NCBI GenBank assembly: GCA_964034945.1
Contig: OZ035961.1
Location: 13,903,243-13,967,242 of the forward strand
DNA: 64,000 bases
Direction: 5' to 3'
DNA from: Chrysopilus asiliformis
Lineage: Eukaryota; Arthropoda; Insecta; Diptera; Rhagionidae
The position numbers and the translations under genes were made by a program. Within the stretch, counting starts at the first letter, position 1. Each line of letters begins with the position of its first letter. Of the stretch, positions 57,401-61,654 are shown in pieces. The notes beneath the pieces are model-generated. The model had not been told where the DNA came from. It did not search any database and worked only from the letters and a program-made list of their open reading frames with translations.

Positions 57401-59663
57401 TTTTGATTTCGCTGATTAAAAGAGTTTCCTTGTACTTAATTAAGTTCAAATTAAATTTGTGCAATAATCGTCATGAACTATTCATAATCACCTCGATTTC
57501 TTTAAACTGGTCGTAATTTCTTTAAACTGGTCACAACGAGGTATTTATTTTCGAGGAATCGAAATGATCATATTTCATCAGTGCTAATTGACAGAATTAA
57601 AAAAAAAAAATTTCGTGCGTGTTTTGTTTGTTTGTTAGTTGAATTTGCCAGATAGGTTAGGAAATATCTAATCTAAATTTTGTTAATATTATTTGAGCTG
57701 CAAATTAAGCGTTGCAATAATTAAATAAAAAACGCCATTATTTGACTAATCACAGAAAAATGTCTTTAAAGTGATGCAATAGATTGTTTACAACCAATAA
57801 AAATACGGACCAACAATAGTAAAAGTTAAGAATTAGGTTTGTCAAAAAGGAAATTTGAGGGCAGGTGTTACAATTTTAAGTACTTTAGAATGATTCTTGC
57901 GTGTTCAAATTTTTGAAATTAAATTACATTTTATTATAAAATTGTCCTAAGGTGTTTAAAATTGTAAAATCTTTGGTTAATACATTTAATACAATACAAT
58001 GGGATATAATGGAGTACAATGGAATACAATGGAATACAATGGAAAACAATGGTTAACACCATGGAAATTTTCACGAAAAATTAGGTTTAAAAGCATAATT
58101 TAATTTGGGTTCAAAGCTTTTTCATCCCATGTAAGGTCTAAACTCCATTAGGGTGAGGAAGGCAGTTTCATACTTTCATACAGCTTTAATTTCTCTTCTA
58201 CCCCAGGTATGCAACGGGTCCACCACACAGCTAGAGCTAGTTTTGAAATCAAGACAAAAAGAACGATTCTCGTCCGAATAACATACGTTTCTCGTCCGAA
58301 TAACACGTTTCTCGTCCGAATAACACGTTTCTCGGCCGAATAACACGTATTTAGATATCTTAAAACTCGTTTTTGTTTTACAAATTACACAATTAAGTGG
58401 TATTTCAAAAATATTTCTTTTTATTGGGCCGAAAGCTTTTCTACTTCCCTAAGTAAATACCGTATTTATAAATTTTATGTCCGGGATTAAGAAGACTTAA
58501 AATATATTTGTTATACCTCACAGTATTGAAAAATGTTTTGAATTTTTTAACTGGCTCATAGCATCGACATTTTTTTCTCTTATCCACTTATTCCCTATTT
58601 TTATAAAATTTCTAAAAATGTCAATTATAAAAGAGTAATGAAATATTTTAAAACCTGAGTCGAGACTTTTACAGCAGAAATGTGCAGTAATAAAATTTAA
58701 AATACCAAATAAATACTGACTGGTTATGCCAGTTTTAGTTAACCACTCTAGGAAAATAATAAAGAATCTCGTGACAATTTGTATACTAAATTATATGAGT
58801 TCAAAGAAATCAAGTTTTGGAATAATTTTCTAGAAATCACCATCCCTTAGATCGTCAAGGACAAACGTCTCGGATAGGGCAATGCCAGATAAACACATAC
58901 AAACATAAATACCTGAACTATCTTCACCTTGTGATTCATCGAAGTTCTTCGTTGTCATCTGGAACAAAGCATCGAGTGGTGTACCATTGGGTTTCGTCTT
59001 TTGACCACTAGTGCTACTACTATTGCTACTACTTTGGCCGCCTCCGTTCCCGCTTCCCCGCTCATGCGGCGAATGCCTTTGGTGTGAACTGTGATGGTGT
59101 AAATGATGATCGGACGACAGTCGACTTCCGATTTCCGGGGAACAGCAATCACTGGCCGCAGAACTAGAACGCTCCGAGCCGCTTTCCGAAGGGATAATCT
59201 CCATACTCATATGTCTCAGAAGCTGGGCCTGGGCGTTTAAGTGCTCCTGCAGCTGCCTCTGATAATCTAGCGCTAATCTGTGCTCATAGTGCAGCAGGGC
59301 CGGTGGCAGGAAAGGTCGAACGGGCACGGGGCCTCGCAAATGATCCCAGGGTCGGACTATTTTTGTCGGCTGTAGATGCAGGTGGTTATTGTGTTGAAGG
59401 GCCTGTTGTTGCTGTTCATTTCGCAGGTTCGACTCATGTCCAAGGATATCCGCTATCGAGAAACTTTTAACGCCTTCGATGGTACTGGACTTTTGGGGGC
59501 TAACGGATCGTTCCCGGTTCTCAATCATTTTCAGTCTTTTCAACGGCCTAAAGTAGTCTTCTCCGTTACGTTCTCCTTTACGTTCCGCAGGGGGAGGACT
59601 TGGTGCTCCAACAGAAATTTCGGACCCAGCCGGACTTGCTGGTGGCGGACTAGCACACAGCAT
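263..59663 (-). CDS. lbe/lbl: ladybird (Lbx-type) NK-like homeobox transcription factor, three exons
   Basis: This is the whole spliced coding region: join of 58913-59663, 560-738 and 263-445 on the minus strand, 1113 nt, 370 residues plus stop. Residues 67-75 hold an eh1-like Groucho-binding motif (SFSIADILG). Residues 83-250 are low-complexity and rich in Gln, His, Ser and Pro. The homeodomain is residues 267-326 with R5, F8, W48, F49, Q50, N51 and R53 all present and threonine at position 47, as in Lbx proteins. The tail VKALSAHKSFLENVNDLSIL followed by KKKP is the ladybird signature. In Drosophila, ladybird proteins are nuclear transcription factors that specify cardiac, muscle and neural cell identities within the NK homeobox cluster; that role is family knowledge, not seen here. 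Splice sites are GT-AG and the phases fit exactly. Whether this copy is the early or late paralogue cannot be decided without comparison. The protein ends only ten residues after KKKP, so the C terminus looks short. Confidence 0.93.
446..559 (-). other. ladybird intron 2 (114 bp)
   Basis: This is a short phase-0 intron between homeodomain positions 44 and 45. The donor reads CAG|GTAAATAAAA and the acceptor TTCCTTTCAG|GTG. An intron at 44/45 is known in several NK-like homeobox genes, and its presence supports the annotation. Confidence 0.9.
560..738 (-). CDS. lbe/lbl: ladybird exon 2, first part of homeobox
   Basis: This exon codes for residues 251-310. It begins after a pyrimidine-rich acceptor (TTTTTTAG, AG at 740-739) and ends CAG before the donor GTAAATAAAA. 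It contains the linker QSHLNLFASRPQPKKKRK, the N-terminal arm and helices 1 and 2 of the homeodomain (SRTAFTNHQIFELEKRF, then YLSPADRDEIAAALGLSNAQ). The block is almost identical to what I know of insect ladybird and vertebrate Lbx proteins. It is missing from the supplied ATG-based frames because it has no internal start codon of its own. Confidence 0.95.
857..986. mobile_element. short MITE, AAGGCCCGTTTGC family, copy A
   Basis: The left end reads AAGGCCCGTTTGC and the right end GGTGCAAACCGCTCT, roughly inverted to each other. The interior (CTTAGC, AACTTATG-like and AAATTT stretches) matches copies at 23826-23930, 37317-37428 and 45991-46119. There is no coding capacity. A TTA precedes the left end. 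Confidence 0.55.
1009..1626 (+). mobile_element. non-autonomous Helitron-like element
   Basis: It begins TCTTAATATATAAAAATGGG directly after an A and ends GGGTCTGCTAG directly before a T. This fits Helitron insertion between A and T, with TC and CTRR termini. The 3' part TGGCAACGTAGGG resembles known insect Helitron ends. No Rep/helicase coding is present; most of the interior is a tandem repeat. Confidence 0.55.
1138..1540. repeat. about 121-bp tandem repeat, ~3.4 units
   Basis: The anchor GGAAGGTCCTGTAAGGATAA starts at 1150, 1270, 1392 and 1513, giving spacings of 120, 122 and 121 bases. Units differ by a few substitutions and one or two indels. The array lies wholly within the Helitron-like element at 1009-1626. 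The small frames here (1256-1480 and 1356-1544) are products of the repeat. Confidence 0.9.
1925..2871. mobile_element. hAT-type MITE remnant, GGTGACCATA termini
   Basis: The left end AGGGTGACCATATCGTG and the right end CAGGACGTATGGTCACCTT are inverted repeats of the widespread hAT form AGGGTGACCATACGTCC. The inner right side also has GGGACTGGCCCGG, which fits that family. Target duplications are not clear. The element is interrupted by another at 2074-2459. It has no transposase. Confidence 0.5.
2074..2459. mobile_element. TA-flanked MITE, AAGGTGCCGCTCCACATGAG family, copy 1
   Basis: The terminal inverted repeats are AAGGTGCCGCTCCACATGAG at left and CATGTGAAGCGGCACCTT at right, with TA on both sides (2072-2073 and 2460-2461). 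The interior is packed with CTCTCGAGAG-like half-palindromes and GCGAG motifs. A second copy lies at 7488-7871. The TA duplication suggests a Tc1/mariner-type mobiliser, but the terminal sequence is not one I recognise. Confidence 0.75.
2872..4734. other. intron 1 stretch: GATA-motif cluster, TAC/ACC microsatellite
   Basis: No gene is seen. It holds a short (TAC)n/(ACC)n run at 3219-3243, the GATA-motif cluster listed separately, and otherwise unique-looking AT-rich DNA. The small frames have no domain. Confidence 0.5.
3270..3530. promoter_or_regulatory. candidate enhancer: cluster of GATA motifs
   Basis: Within about 260 bases there are five WGATAR matches on the two strands (near 3275, 3387, 3407, 3459 and 3521) and two near matches (CCTTATCC near 3398, CGATAA near 3506). 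They surround a GC-richer core (TGATAGCGGCCTTATCC, GTTAATTGGCCGCC). GATA factors act with NK homeobox genes in the fly heart, so an intronic GATA enhancer of ladybird is plausible. This is inference from motif density only. Confidence 0.35.
4735..5246 (+). mobile_element. Helentron-like repeat, copy A
   Basis: It starts TATACCCGTATGGTG with a nearby GGTATA that can pair to form a terminal hairpin. It then has a CTGTCTGTCTGTCCGTCTGT stretch near 4870-4900, GAGCTAGAGACTTGAAATTT, and ends near TATCACCATACGGGTCTCC and TGCCAGATTGGCAATTATAG. The layout parallels Drosophila DINE-1/Helentron sequences (hairpin TATACCC, then GTCTGTCCGTCTG). Related sequence is at 20100-20460, 48515-48959 and 55338-55560. 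No coding is present. Confidence 0.6.
5247..7487. other. intron 1 stretch, no gene seen
   Basis: This is AT-rich unique-looking DNA. A GGGGGGAGGGTGGCTCC stretch followed by TGACGTA at 5794-5840 resembles a motif common in insect repeats, but no ends can be set. The 119-residue minus frame at 5529-5888 opens on GTG and has no domain. Confidence 0.4.
7488..7871. mobile_element. TA-flanked MITE, copy 2
   Basis: It is a second copy of the element at 2074-2459, similar throughout. The left end is AGCTGCCGCTCCACATGAG, the right end CATGTGGAGCGGCACCT, and TA lies on both sides (7486-7487 and 7872-7873). It has no coding. The 88-residue frame at 7619-7885 lies inside it and is not a gene. Confidence 0.75.
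7874..10525. other. intron 1 stretch, no gene seen
   Basis: Mostly AT-rich unique DNA. The block 9240-9420 is GC-richer (AAACCGCCGTCGCTGACC, GGATTAGCTGTGGGCGATTA) and repeat-free by eye, so it is a candidate regulatory island. No exon was recognised. Confidence 0.4.
10534..11673. mobile_element. hAT transposon deletion derivative with zinc-finger ORF
   Basis: The ends are TAGGGCCCGGATTTAAGGC at left and ATATCCGGGCCCTG at right (inverse CAGGGCCCGGATAT). They are flanked by a perfect 8-bp duplication GACATAAC at 10526-10533 and 11674-11681, as expected for hAT. Near both ends are many AAAAGGCA-type subterminal repeats, likely transposase binding sites. Only an N-terminal zinc-finger fragment of coding sequence remains; no catalytic domain is visible. 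Confidence 0.85.
11122..11370 (-). pseudogene. truncated hAT transposase N terminus, BED/CGGBP1-like zinc finger
   Basis: This 82-residue frame opens on a true ATG at 11370. After a leader (MPKITRENRLILVNLVNTFG) it shows FSTDGSLLFCKMCEKVVNHS and then VTQHIKIAIHKN, with Cys33, Cys36, His51 and His57 in a C-x2-C ... H-x5-H layout. This is the zinc finger found at the start of some hAT transposases and in the hAT-derived protein CGGBP1. It lies inside the element at 10534-11673 on its minus strand. The remainder of the transposase is absent, so it is either a dead fragment or a short DNA-binding protein. No expression evidence exists. Confidence 0.65.
11682..13998. other. intron 1 stretch, no gene seen
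   Basis: This is very AT-rich to about 12700 and then more balanced to 13800. A CAGTAAAACCGGATTC at 13933, preceded by TA, resembles a pogo/Tigger-type terminus but has no partner that I can place. Frames at 12738-12995 and 13086-13341 have no domain. Confidence 0.4.
14007..14883. mobile_element. hAT-type MITE with perfect 8-bp target duplication
   Basis: It begins CAGCGATTCTCAACCTGTGG and ends GGTTGAGTAACGCTG, flanked by GGTTAAAC at 13999-14006 and 14884-14891. The left end carries GGGGCGCGCCCCCCTAGGGG, typical of Charlie/Buster-type hAT termini, and the right end GGGGGGGCGCGACG. It has no transposase. A second inverted-repeat unit is nested at 14201-14635. Confidence 0.85.
14201..14635. 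mobile_element. nested inverted-repeat unit inside the hAT element
   Basis: The left arm is CACAATGAACGCGAAACC (then AGCGCGAAACC) and the right arm is GGTTTCGCGTTCATTGTG, over 435 bases. The interior has further related pieces (GAACTGTCACGCAG against AAGTGACAGTTTC). It is either a separate MITE inserted in the hAT copy or subterminal structure of it. The 102-residue frame at 14383-14691 is not a gene. Confidence 0.55.
14892..17763. other. intron 1 stretch, no gene seen
   Basis: AT-rich DNA. At 15473-15511 an AAAATGGTCCCATT-like unit of about 15 bases repeats nearly three times. A TACGGTGTAACCTCGGGTTT at 14948 resembles a pogo/Tigger-type end without a partner. The small frames lack domains. 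Confidence 0.4.
17767..17934. mobile_element. 168-bp TTA-flanked foldback MITE
   Basis: The left arm AGGCTTGTGTCCACATGGAA continues to GCAGAAGTCGCTTCTAG. The right arm is its near-perfect inverse, ending CATGTGGACACAGGCCT. TTA lies on both sides (17764-17766 and 17935-17937). A 3-bp TTA duplication is typical of PIF/Harbinger-type insertion. No coding. Confidence 0.75.
17938..20010. other. intron 1 stretch, no gene seen
   Basis: AT-rich and repeat-poor by eye. The block 18220-18480 is more balanced in base composition. No exon, RNA gene or paired terminal repeats were recognised. Confidence 0.4.
20011..20553. mobile_element. composite element: long terminal inverted repeats around a Helentron-like core
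   Basis: The outer arms match over about 80 bases: TCGTGTCGTTTTTGACAAGA at left and, inverted, TCGTGTCGTTTTCGACAAGA at right, extending out through TCACCC and CGGAA. The core is a minus-oriented copy of the repeat at 4735-5246, including TTGCCAATCTGGCAATCATT and the CCATACGGGTATA end. Its (CAGACAGACAGACGGA)n stretch lies at 20269-20333. The frame at 20114-20344 (QTDRQTDR) is a product of that microsatellite. Confidence 0.65.
20149..20188. repeat. 16-bp-arm hairpin
   Basis: GATATTCGTATCAAAA at 20149-20164 is exactly inverted at 20173-20188, with an 8-base loop. In the related copy at 4735-5246 the corresponding sequence (near 5170-5190) is single, so this copy has an inverted duplication at that point. 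Confidence 0.8.
20554..23544. other. intron 1 stretch, no gene seen
   Basis: AT-rich. A CCTCCCCCCTAAGTTTGTGACGTA motif near 21065 resembles one near 17585 and another near 5800, probably debris of one repeat family. No exon recognised. Confidence 0.4.
23548..23822. mobile_element. TTA-flanked MITE with expanded AATCGY hexamers
   Basis: The left end is TGCCCAATTCAGACTAACGA and the right end TCGTTAGTCTGAATTGGGCT, nearly exact inverses, with TTA on both sides (23545-23547 and 23823-23825). The right half is a long run of AATCGC/AATCGT hexamers (about 23660-23808). A shorter relative lies at 43114-43253. The Asn-Arg repeat frame at 23540-23809 is an artefact of the hexamers. Confidence 0.8.
23660..23808. 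repeat. AATCGY hexamer array
   Basis: There are about 25 tandem units of AATCGC or AATCGT with a few variants (AACCGC, AATTGT, AATCTT). They lie within the MITE at 23548-23822. The relative at 43114-43253 has only a few such units, so the array expanded in this copy. Confidence 0.9.
23826..23930. mobile_element. GTTTGC-family MITE, copy D (partial)
   Basis: It starts GACCCGTTTGCGCGTACTAT immediately after the TTA shared with the preceding element. It continues with AACCTACTGAAACCGTGGAA and TTTTAAGTTGAGG, which parallels copy A (857-986). The right end is not clear. Confidence 0.4.
23931..25980. other. intron 1 stretch, no gene seen
   Basis: AT-rich. A degenerate run of AACTCC/AACTTC-like words lies at 24820-24905. 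No exon or paired termini recognised. Confidence 0.4.
25981..26534. mobile_element. GC-rich terminal-inverted-repeat element with MADF remnant
   Basis: The left end is GTTCAACCACAATTGGGGCG followed by GCAAGCGGCGGGCGGCA. The right end is GCCGCTTGCCGCC followed by TTCATTGTGGTTGAC, its inverse. A 28-base piece starting ACCACCACATTCGGCGCC is duplicated at about 26146 and 26203. The interior encodes a broken MADF domain (separate entry). PIF/Harbinger elements carry such MADF/Myb-like second proteins, so that class is likely, although a clear 3-bp duplication was not found. Confidence 0.65.
26260..26399 (+). pseudogene. frameshifted MADF-domain fragment
   Basis: From the ATG at 26260 the frame reads MPTTEKKLIEFVKGNPMLYD, then LAHPQYKDIKSRK, and meets TAG at 26374. 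Shifting frame near 26355-26360 gives NKWSEVADELNKF before a TGA at 26397. Together these two pieces match the first half of a MADF DNA-binding domain (LIEFV...NP.LYD...P.YKD...W.EVA.EL). The later part of the domain is missing. It sits inside the inverted-repeat element at 25981-26534, so it is a dead remnant of a transposon-encoded accessory protein rather than a host exon. The break is one frameshift; no intact frame exists. Confidence 0.6.
26598..26942. mobile_element. TTA-flanked MITE, AGGCCCAACTACGATCGA termini
   Basis: The left end is AGGCCCAACTACGATCGATA (then TAGGAGCGCATATG). The right end reads CATATGCGCATATGTAGC and then TCGATCGTAGTTGGGCCT, its inverse with a small insertion. TTA lies on both sides (26595-26597 and 26943-26945). 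The centre is AT-rich without coding. Confidence 0.75.
26946..31728. other. long repeat-poor intron 1 stretch, candidate regulatory DNA
   Basis: No transposon ends, tandem arrays or exons were recognised over about 4.8 kb. Homeodomain-type TAATTA words are frequent (for example TTAATTAAATTATTAATTAA at 28098). There is a TCAAGTG NK-type site at 29608. The lack of repeats compared with neighbours makes this the best place for enhancers, but conservation was not tested. Confidence 0.35.
31729..31860. mobile_element. half MITE, GGCYCCRTTTACA family
   Basis: The sequence GGCCCCGTTTACATATGCGA, followed by GAATTTTATTCAGAATG and TCCGCGAATTTTATTC, matches 45719-45800 closely. A TTA precedes it. No inverse right end was found, so it appears truncated. 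Confidence 0.5.
31861..34139. other. intron 1 stretch, no gene seen
   Basis: AT-rich to 32700 and more balanced to 33800. The 107-residue plus frame at 32352-32675 opens on ATG but has no domain and AT-driven composition. No repeats with defined ends. Confidence 0.4.
34140..34290 (+). mobile_element. Helentron-like fragment
   Basis: ATGTCCGTGCATCTCACTGT, then AATTACTCGAGAACGCGTTG and AGGTAGCGACTTG, matches the inverse of 42840-42940 (AACTCGAGAACGAGTTGAGC and TAGCAACTTG). The ends are not defined. Confidence 0.5.
34291..37316. other. intron 1 stretch, no gene seen
   Basis: AT-rich. The block 34880-35400 is more balanced and repeat-free by eye. No exon or RNA gene recognised. Confidence 0.4.
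37317..37428. mobile_element. GTTTGC-family MITE, copy B
   Basis: GTTTGCACCAACGAAACTTA, then AACTTATGTTCAATTTAAAT, matches the inverse of copy A (857-986) and the start of copy C (45991-46119). It ends near CGAACAGCGGGTC, a decayed form of GCAAACGGGCC. Confidence 0.55.
37429..39010. other. intron 1 stretch, no gene seen
   Basis: AT-rich. A small direct repeat ACATAAGTCCG lies at 38672-38693. No exon recognised. Confidence 0.4.
39011..39320 (-). mobile_element. non-autonomous Helitron-like element
   Basis: Read on the minus strand it begins TCATACTACTATATAAAAAT after an A and ends CGGCAACGACGGGTATGC then AAGCTAG before a T. This fits Helitron TC...CTRR termini and A/T insertion. It includes GCCGTTTTTGCGTGAAAGAG (plus-strand sense) and a (CAGA)n run near 39274-39293. 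The 90-residue frame at 39053-39325 is not a gene. Confidence 0.65.
39321..42522. other. intron 1 stretch, no gene seen
   Basis: AT-rich, with a balanced block at 40380-40760 that contains a 130-residue minus frame opening on GTG and lacking any recognised domain. The 65-residue ATG frame at 41111-41308 is also unrecognised. A short inverted pair GTGCAGGGT/ACCCTGCAC lies at 41520 and 41590. Confidence 0.4.
42523..43018 (-). mobile_element. Helentron/Helitron-like element
   Basis: On the minus strand it begins near TACTTTCCTCTGCTATAGAG followed by GGAAAGTA, a perfect terminal hairpin. It carries ACTCGAGAACGAGTTGAGCT and ends CCCAGCAACGACAGGTACAT then ATACTGG before a T (CTRR with CTGG). The 5' hairpin layout parallels the Drosophila TATACCC...GGGTATA Helentron end. 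No coding. Confidence 0.6.
43114..43253. mobile_element. short relative of the AATCGY-hexamer MITE
   Basis: The left arm AACCCAATTTAGACTAACGA and the right arm TCGTTAGTCTGAATTGGGCT are inverses. The centre has a second palindrome GAGATCAAAGCTTTCA/TGAAAGCTTTGATCTC. Only a few AATCGY hexamers are present, unlike the copy at 23548-23822. Confidence 0.75.
43254..45714. other. intron 1 stretch, no gene seen
   Basis: Mostly AT-rich; 44480-44960 is GC-richer. The 135-residue minus frame at 44097-44504 opens on GTG and has no domain. A small hairpin GGTCCG...CGGACC lies at 44734-44762. Confidence 0.4.
45715..45976. mobile_element. MITE-like, AGGCTCCATTTACACATGCG family
   Basis: The left end AGGCTCCATTTACACATGCG and the following GCGAATTTTATTCAGAAT match 31729-31800. 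A weak inverse (AAATTCGCGTAACTAAGTGT then AAAATG) at 45949-45973 may be the right end. No coding. Confidence 0.45.
45991..46119. mobile_element. GTTTGC-family MITE, copy C
   Basis: It starts CCGTTTGCACCAACGAAACT and ends GTACGCAAACGGACCT, partial inverses. The interior CCCAAAATTTCTATATGGTT matches copy A in inverse orientation. Confidence 0.6.
46120..48178. other. repeat-poor intron 1 stretch, candidate regulatory DNA
   Basis: No transposon ends were seen. The blocks 46540-47000 and 47480-47780 are GC-richer and complex (for example AGCCGAGTCGACTTGAGTGA at 46870) against an AT-rich background. No exon recognised; conservation untested. Confidence 0.35.
48179..48306. repeat. two-copy tandem duplication, about 68-base spacing
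   Basis: TTAATTTGAC(C)AAAAAAATA then ACTTATGYGGTTTCTGAATT then CTAATGC occurs at 48179-48236 and again at 48247-48304. Copies differ by few bases, so the duplication is recent. The 91-residue minus frame at 48240-48515 overlaps it and is not a gene. Confidence 0.85.
48515..48959 (+). mobile_element. Helentron-like repeat, copy with GTCTGTCTGTCCGTCCG run
   Basis: ACTACACCAGGGAGTTTAGG followed by GTCTGTCTATCTGTCTGTCT parallels 4820-4900. Its later part (AACACATTTCGTC inverse and TATCGAAAAATTTATAAAGA) matches 55338-55560 in inverse orientation. It ends near GCAAGTCTAGCTTTTGTTG. Confidence 0.6.
48960..55337. other. long repeat-poor intron 1 stretch, candidate regulatory DNA
   Basis: Over about 6.4 kb I see no element ends or tandem arrays. 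Balanced blocks occur at 49290-50450 and 53920-54110. A frame of 126 residues at 51712-52092 (minus) opens on GTG and frames at 49918-50425 lack domains. No exon recognised. Confidence 0.35.
55338..55560 (-). mobile_element. Helentron-like fragment, inverse of 48740-48959
   Basis: GCTCCAATTGCCAGGAGCCA, then CGTCAAATACTCTATATG and AAACACATTTCGTCTTAATA, aligns with the inverse of the copy at 48515-48959 for about 220 bases. The 70-residue frame at 55358-55570 is within it and is not a gene. Confidence 0.65.
55737..56111. mobile_element. 375-bp inverted-repeat MITE, AGCGYGGTATTACA termini
   Basis: The left end AGCGCGGTATTACAAACGGC then AACTTTCGGGCTTACTTAAG is inverted at right as CTTAAATAAGCCCGAAAGTT and GCTGTGTGTAATACCACGCT. 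Inside, TTAAGCC/GGCTTA words recur. No clear target duplication and no coding. Confidence 0.7.
56112..57990. other. intron 1 stretch, no gene seen
   Basis: AT-rich. A 17-base direct repeat ATTTCTTTAAACTGGTC lies at 57495 and 57515. No exon recognised. Confidence 0.4.
57991..58051. repeat. 10-bp tandem repeat (GGAATACAAT)n
   Basis: Six degenerate units of GGRATACAAT/GGATATAAT type lie in a row, about 10 bases each. Confidence 0.85.
58266..58350. repeat. 20-bp tandem repeat, four units
   Basis: CTCGTCCGAATAACACGTTT starts at 58269, 58291, 58311 and 58331. The first unit has a 2-base insertion and the last has CTCGGCC. Confidence 0.9.
58351..58912. other. intron 1 next to exon 1, no element seen
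   Basis: AT-rich sequence up to the splice donor of exon 1 (GTATTTATG on the minus strand at 58912). Nothing further recognised. Confidence 0.45.
58913..59663 (-). CDS. lbe/lbl: ladybird exon 1, N-terminal coding exon
   Basis: This exon codes for residues 1-250 plus the first base of codon 251. The start is the ATG at 59661-59663, the first in-frame ATG after an upstream in-frame TGA; the open frame continues about 33 codons further upstream but has no ATG there. The context CAGAAAATGC has an A at -3. The exon carries a Pro/Ser-rich start, a basic patch FRPLKRLKMIENR (residues 39-50), the eh1-like motif FSIADILG (68-75), QQQQ and HNNHLHLQ runs, a His-rich stretch (186-200) and a Ser-rich stretch (211-219). 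It ends AGTTCAG followed by the donor GTATTTATG at 58912 downwards, leaving phase 1. That joins exon 2 to make the aspartate in GEDSS-D-QSHLNLF. It is GC-richer than the flanking DNA. Confidence 0.9.
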
Positions 59664-60330
59664 TTTCTGAATCAGATTTATTGTCAAAATTTTTTCAATT
59701 TCACAATTGACTTTTATCCAAATTTTTAGTCGCGAATTAAATTCGCTAACAGTCGGAAACAAAATTAATCACACTTGGACACGATCAACATATTTTATCA
59801 TCTTGGCATCAAACACTTAAATTAATAAAAATCACTCCCAATACTTGTTTCTATATCCTGATTGGATTTCCGATATCCTGGAAAAATTATCCGATTTATT
59901 TTAGCGATGAGAAATCACTTGTTCTTAAAAAATTCTATCACTAAACTGCACTACGAACTCACTGTACTAGAATAAAAATCCTATTTCGAAACAAATCCAG
60001 TCGGGGAAAACTTTTCCAAAAAAATTAAAAAAAAAATCCACAGCTTGTTTAATCTTTTCGGGAATAATAGAATCGCGTCGCGTCAATAAATCGCACTGAC
60101 GACTTGGCGGCTAAAAAATCACGCAACGGTGGCTTGCGACACTCTGGAACAATAACGAGCCTCCTACTAGTGTCTTCCGTTAACGAGCGGCAACTGTTAC
60201 TTTCGAACGGCGGGTAATTCAAATGTGGATAATCCGGTTCGCTGACAGGAAGCACCGCCCCCAAAAAGGCGTTCGGGGAGCTACCAACCAATCAGAGTGC
60301 TTGCCACAATTGAGTTTCTGGTTGGTTGCG
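59664..60330 (-). promoter_or_regulatory. ladybird 5' untranslated and promoter-proximal region
   Basis: Immediately upstream of the start codon lies AT-rich leader sequence. From about 60050 to 60330 there is a GC-richer block with CCAACCAATCAGAG (CCAAT box) and its partial inverse CTGGTTGGTTGCGC (60277-60330). Initiator-like TCAGTG (near 60096) and ACAGTT (near 60195) occur, with no good TATA box at the right spacing, so the transcription start is not fixed. An 80-codon open frame at 60049-60291 opens on TTG and is not taken as coding. Confidence 0.4.
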
Positions 60331-61652
60331 CACTGGTGAAAAAACCCAACGAACAAAATGAACGCAAGATGTCGGCTAAAGTGGATTTTGTGTGAGGATT
60401 TTCTTAACGAAAGCAGTTTTTTGGACTAACTTAACGACTCTACGCGAGGGTAGGAAAGCAGTTGCGATGTGTTTTTGTTGTTGGGGATTTGGAGGTGTGA
60501 ACTGAGCGAAGCATCAAAGCAAAGCGAAAAGACGACTAATTGATAGTGTGGAAAATTAATGCGGCTAAAGTCGTCTCTTTCACTCCTATGATGATGAGAT
60601 TTGTTGTTTGGTATTTCTTGTTTATTAGCAGTCACTGTTTATATTTTTGCTTTCCTATACGAAGTTTAAAATTGTACTGTATTTATTAAAATTTGTAGAT
60701 TTGATATGCCGAGTGATTTCCAAATATATTTCAGAAAGTTCTTTTTTGTATATTTAAAAATTGCGGATGGTTTTATAGTCATCATTTTTAGTTCCTCCAA
60801 AATATCATAAATCAGAAGTTTTTGAAAAAGATGTTAACAACAATTTTTTTTTGGATTTAAAAAAAAGTAATAGTTTGTTAGTGGAAACGCATGGTGAGTA
60901 AAAGTCCTTTTATTCAACTTCAGTTTAGCTATTTTTAAAATCTTTAAATTTTATGAAGATTTGAATTCGTATAAAAAACTCAAATGGTGATCCCTCTAGA
61001 TTTTCTTTTTATTTTAATGCTGTGTGATGTGGAGAGGTGAATTTTTGTTTTGGATTTCCATGCGCACTTTTCATCTACGCTAATGAGTGACCCCAACTCC
61101 TCTAATTCATGATCGCTTCAAATTACGATTCAGGTATATAATTCTTTTTTCACCCTTCCGTGGTCGGGCCTACGGTGGCTCCGTCTGACTAATCCTTTTT
61201 GCTATTTAATATTCCTTAACAAAAAGGCATAAATTGGAGCTTTAACTGCTCCTACTTGCGACTATTGTTGGGGATAATTACTGAGCCTTTGGGGCAAGAG
61301 CGAAAAAAATGCGATCTGTTTAATGAGGAAAACGAGTTTTTCCCGAATATAAAAGGGAAACATTCTTAATTTATTAGATGACGGTGGCATATTTCATAAT
61401 TTTCTTGTAAAGTGCGATGGGATATTTGACACATTTGAGAATATTATGGAGGTTTTAAGAGGGTGAAACAATTTAAGAAGAATTAAGTCGTATTTTTTTT
61501 TGTTATTATTGAAATGTGTTATCAAATCAATTAAACTTTTACCATATTAGATGTGCTAAAAAATCTTTTTAGTTAAAAATCACACATGCCTAGATTACTG
61601 GCCCATTATTATTTTAATCTAATTTTAGGTATCGACTAAATATTAATTGCTA
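60331..61652. other. upstream intergenic stretch, no gene seen
   Basis: AT-rich with balanced blocks (60400-60620 and 61060-61280). AATATAAACAGTGAC occurs on the minus strand near 60640, but the TATA-to-initiator distance is too short. No exon recognised. Confidence 0.4.
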
Positions 61653-61654
61653 TA

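Larger units (their letters stand above)
739..58912 (-). other. ladybird intron 1 (about 58.2 kb)
   Basis: This phase-1 intron runs from the donor GTATTTATG at 58912 to the acceptor TTTTTTAG at 739 on the minus strand. It contains all of the transposon remnants and tandem repeats listed separately between these positions. I see no host coding exon on either strand within it. Its great length suits a developmental transcription factor gene with dispersed enhancers. Confidence 0.85.

Noticed and set aside
59664..59762. 33-codon N-terminal extension of ladybird exon 1
   Set aside because: The frame is open, but its first codon is TTG, not ATG; the first in-frame ATG is at 59663, just after an upstream in-frame stop and these codons.
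60049..60291. 80-residue frame upstream of ladybird
   Set aside because: It opens on TTG and lies in the GC-richer promoter-proximal block; no conserved domain.
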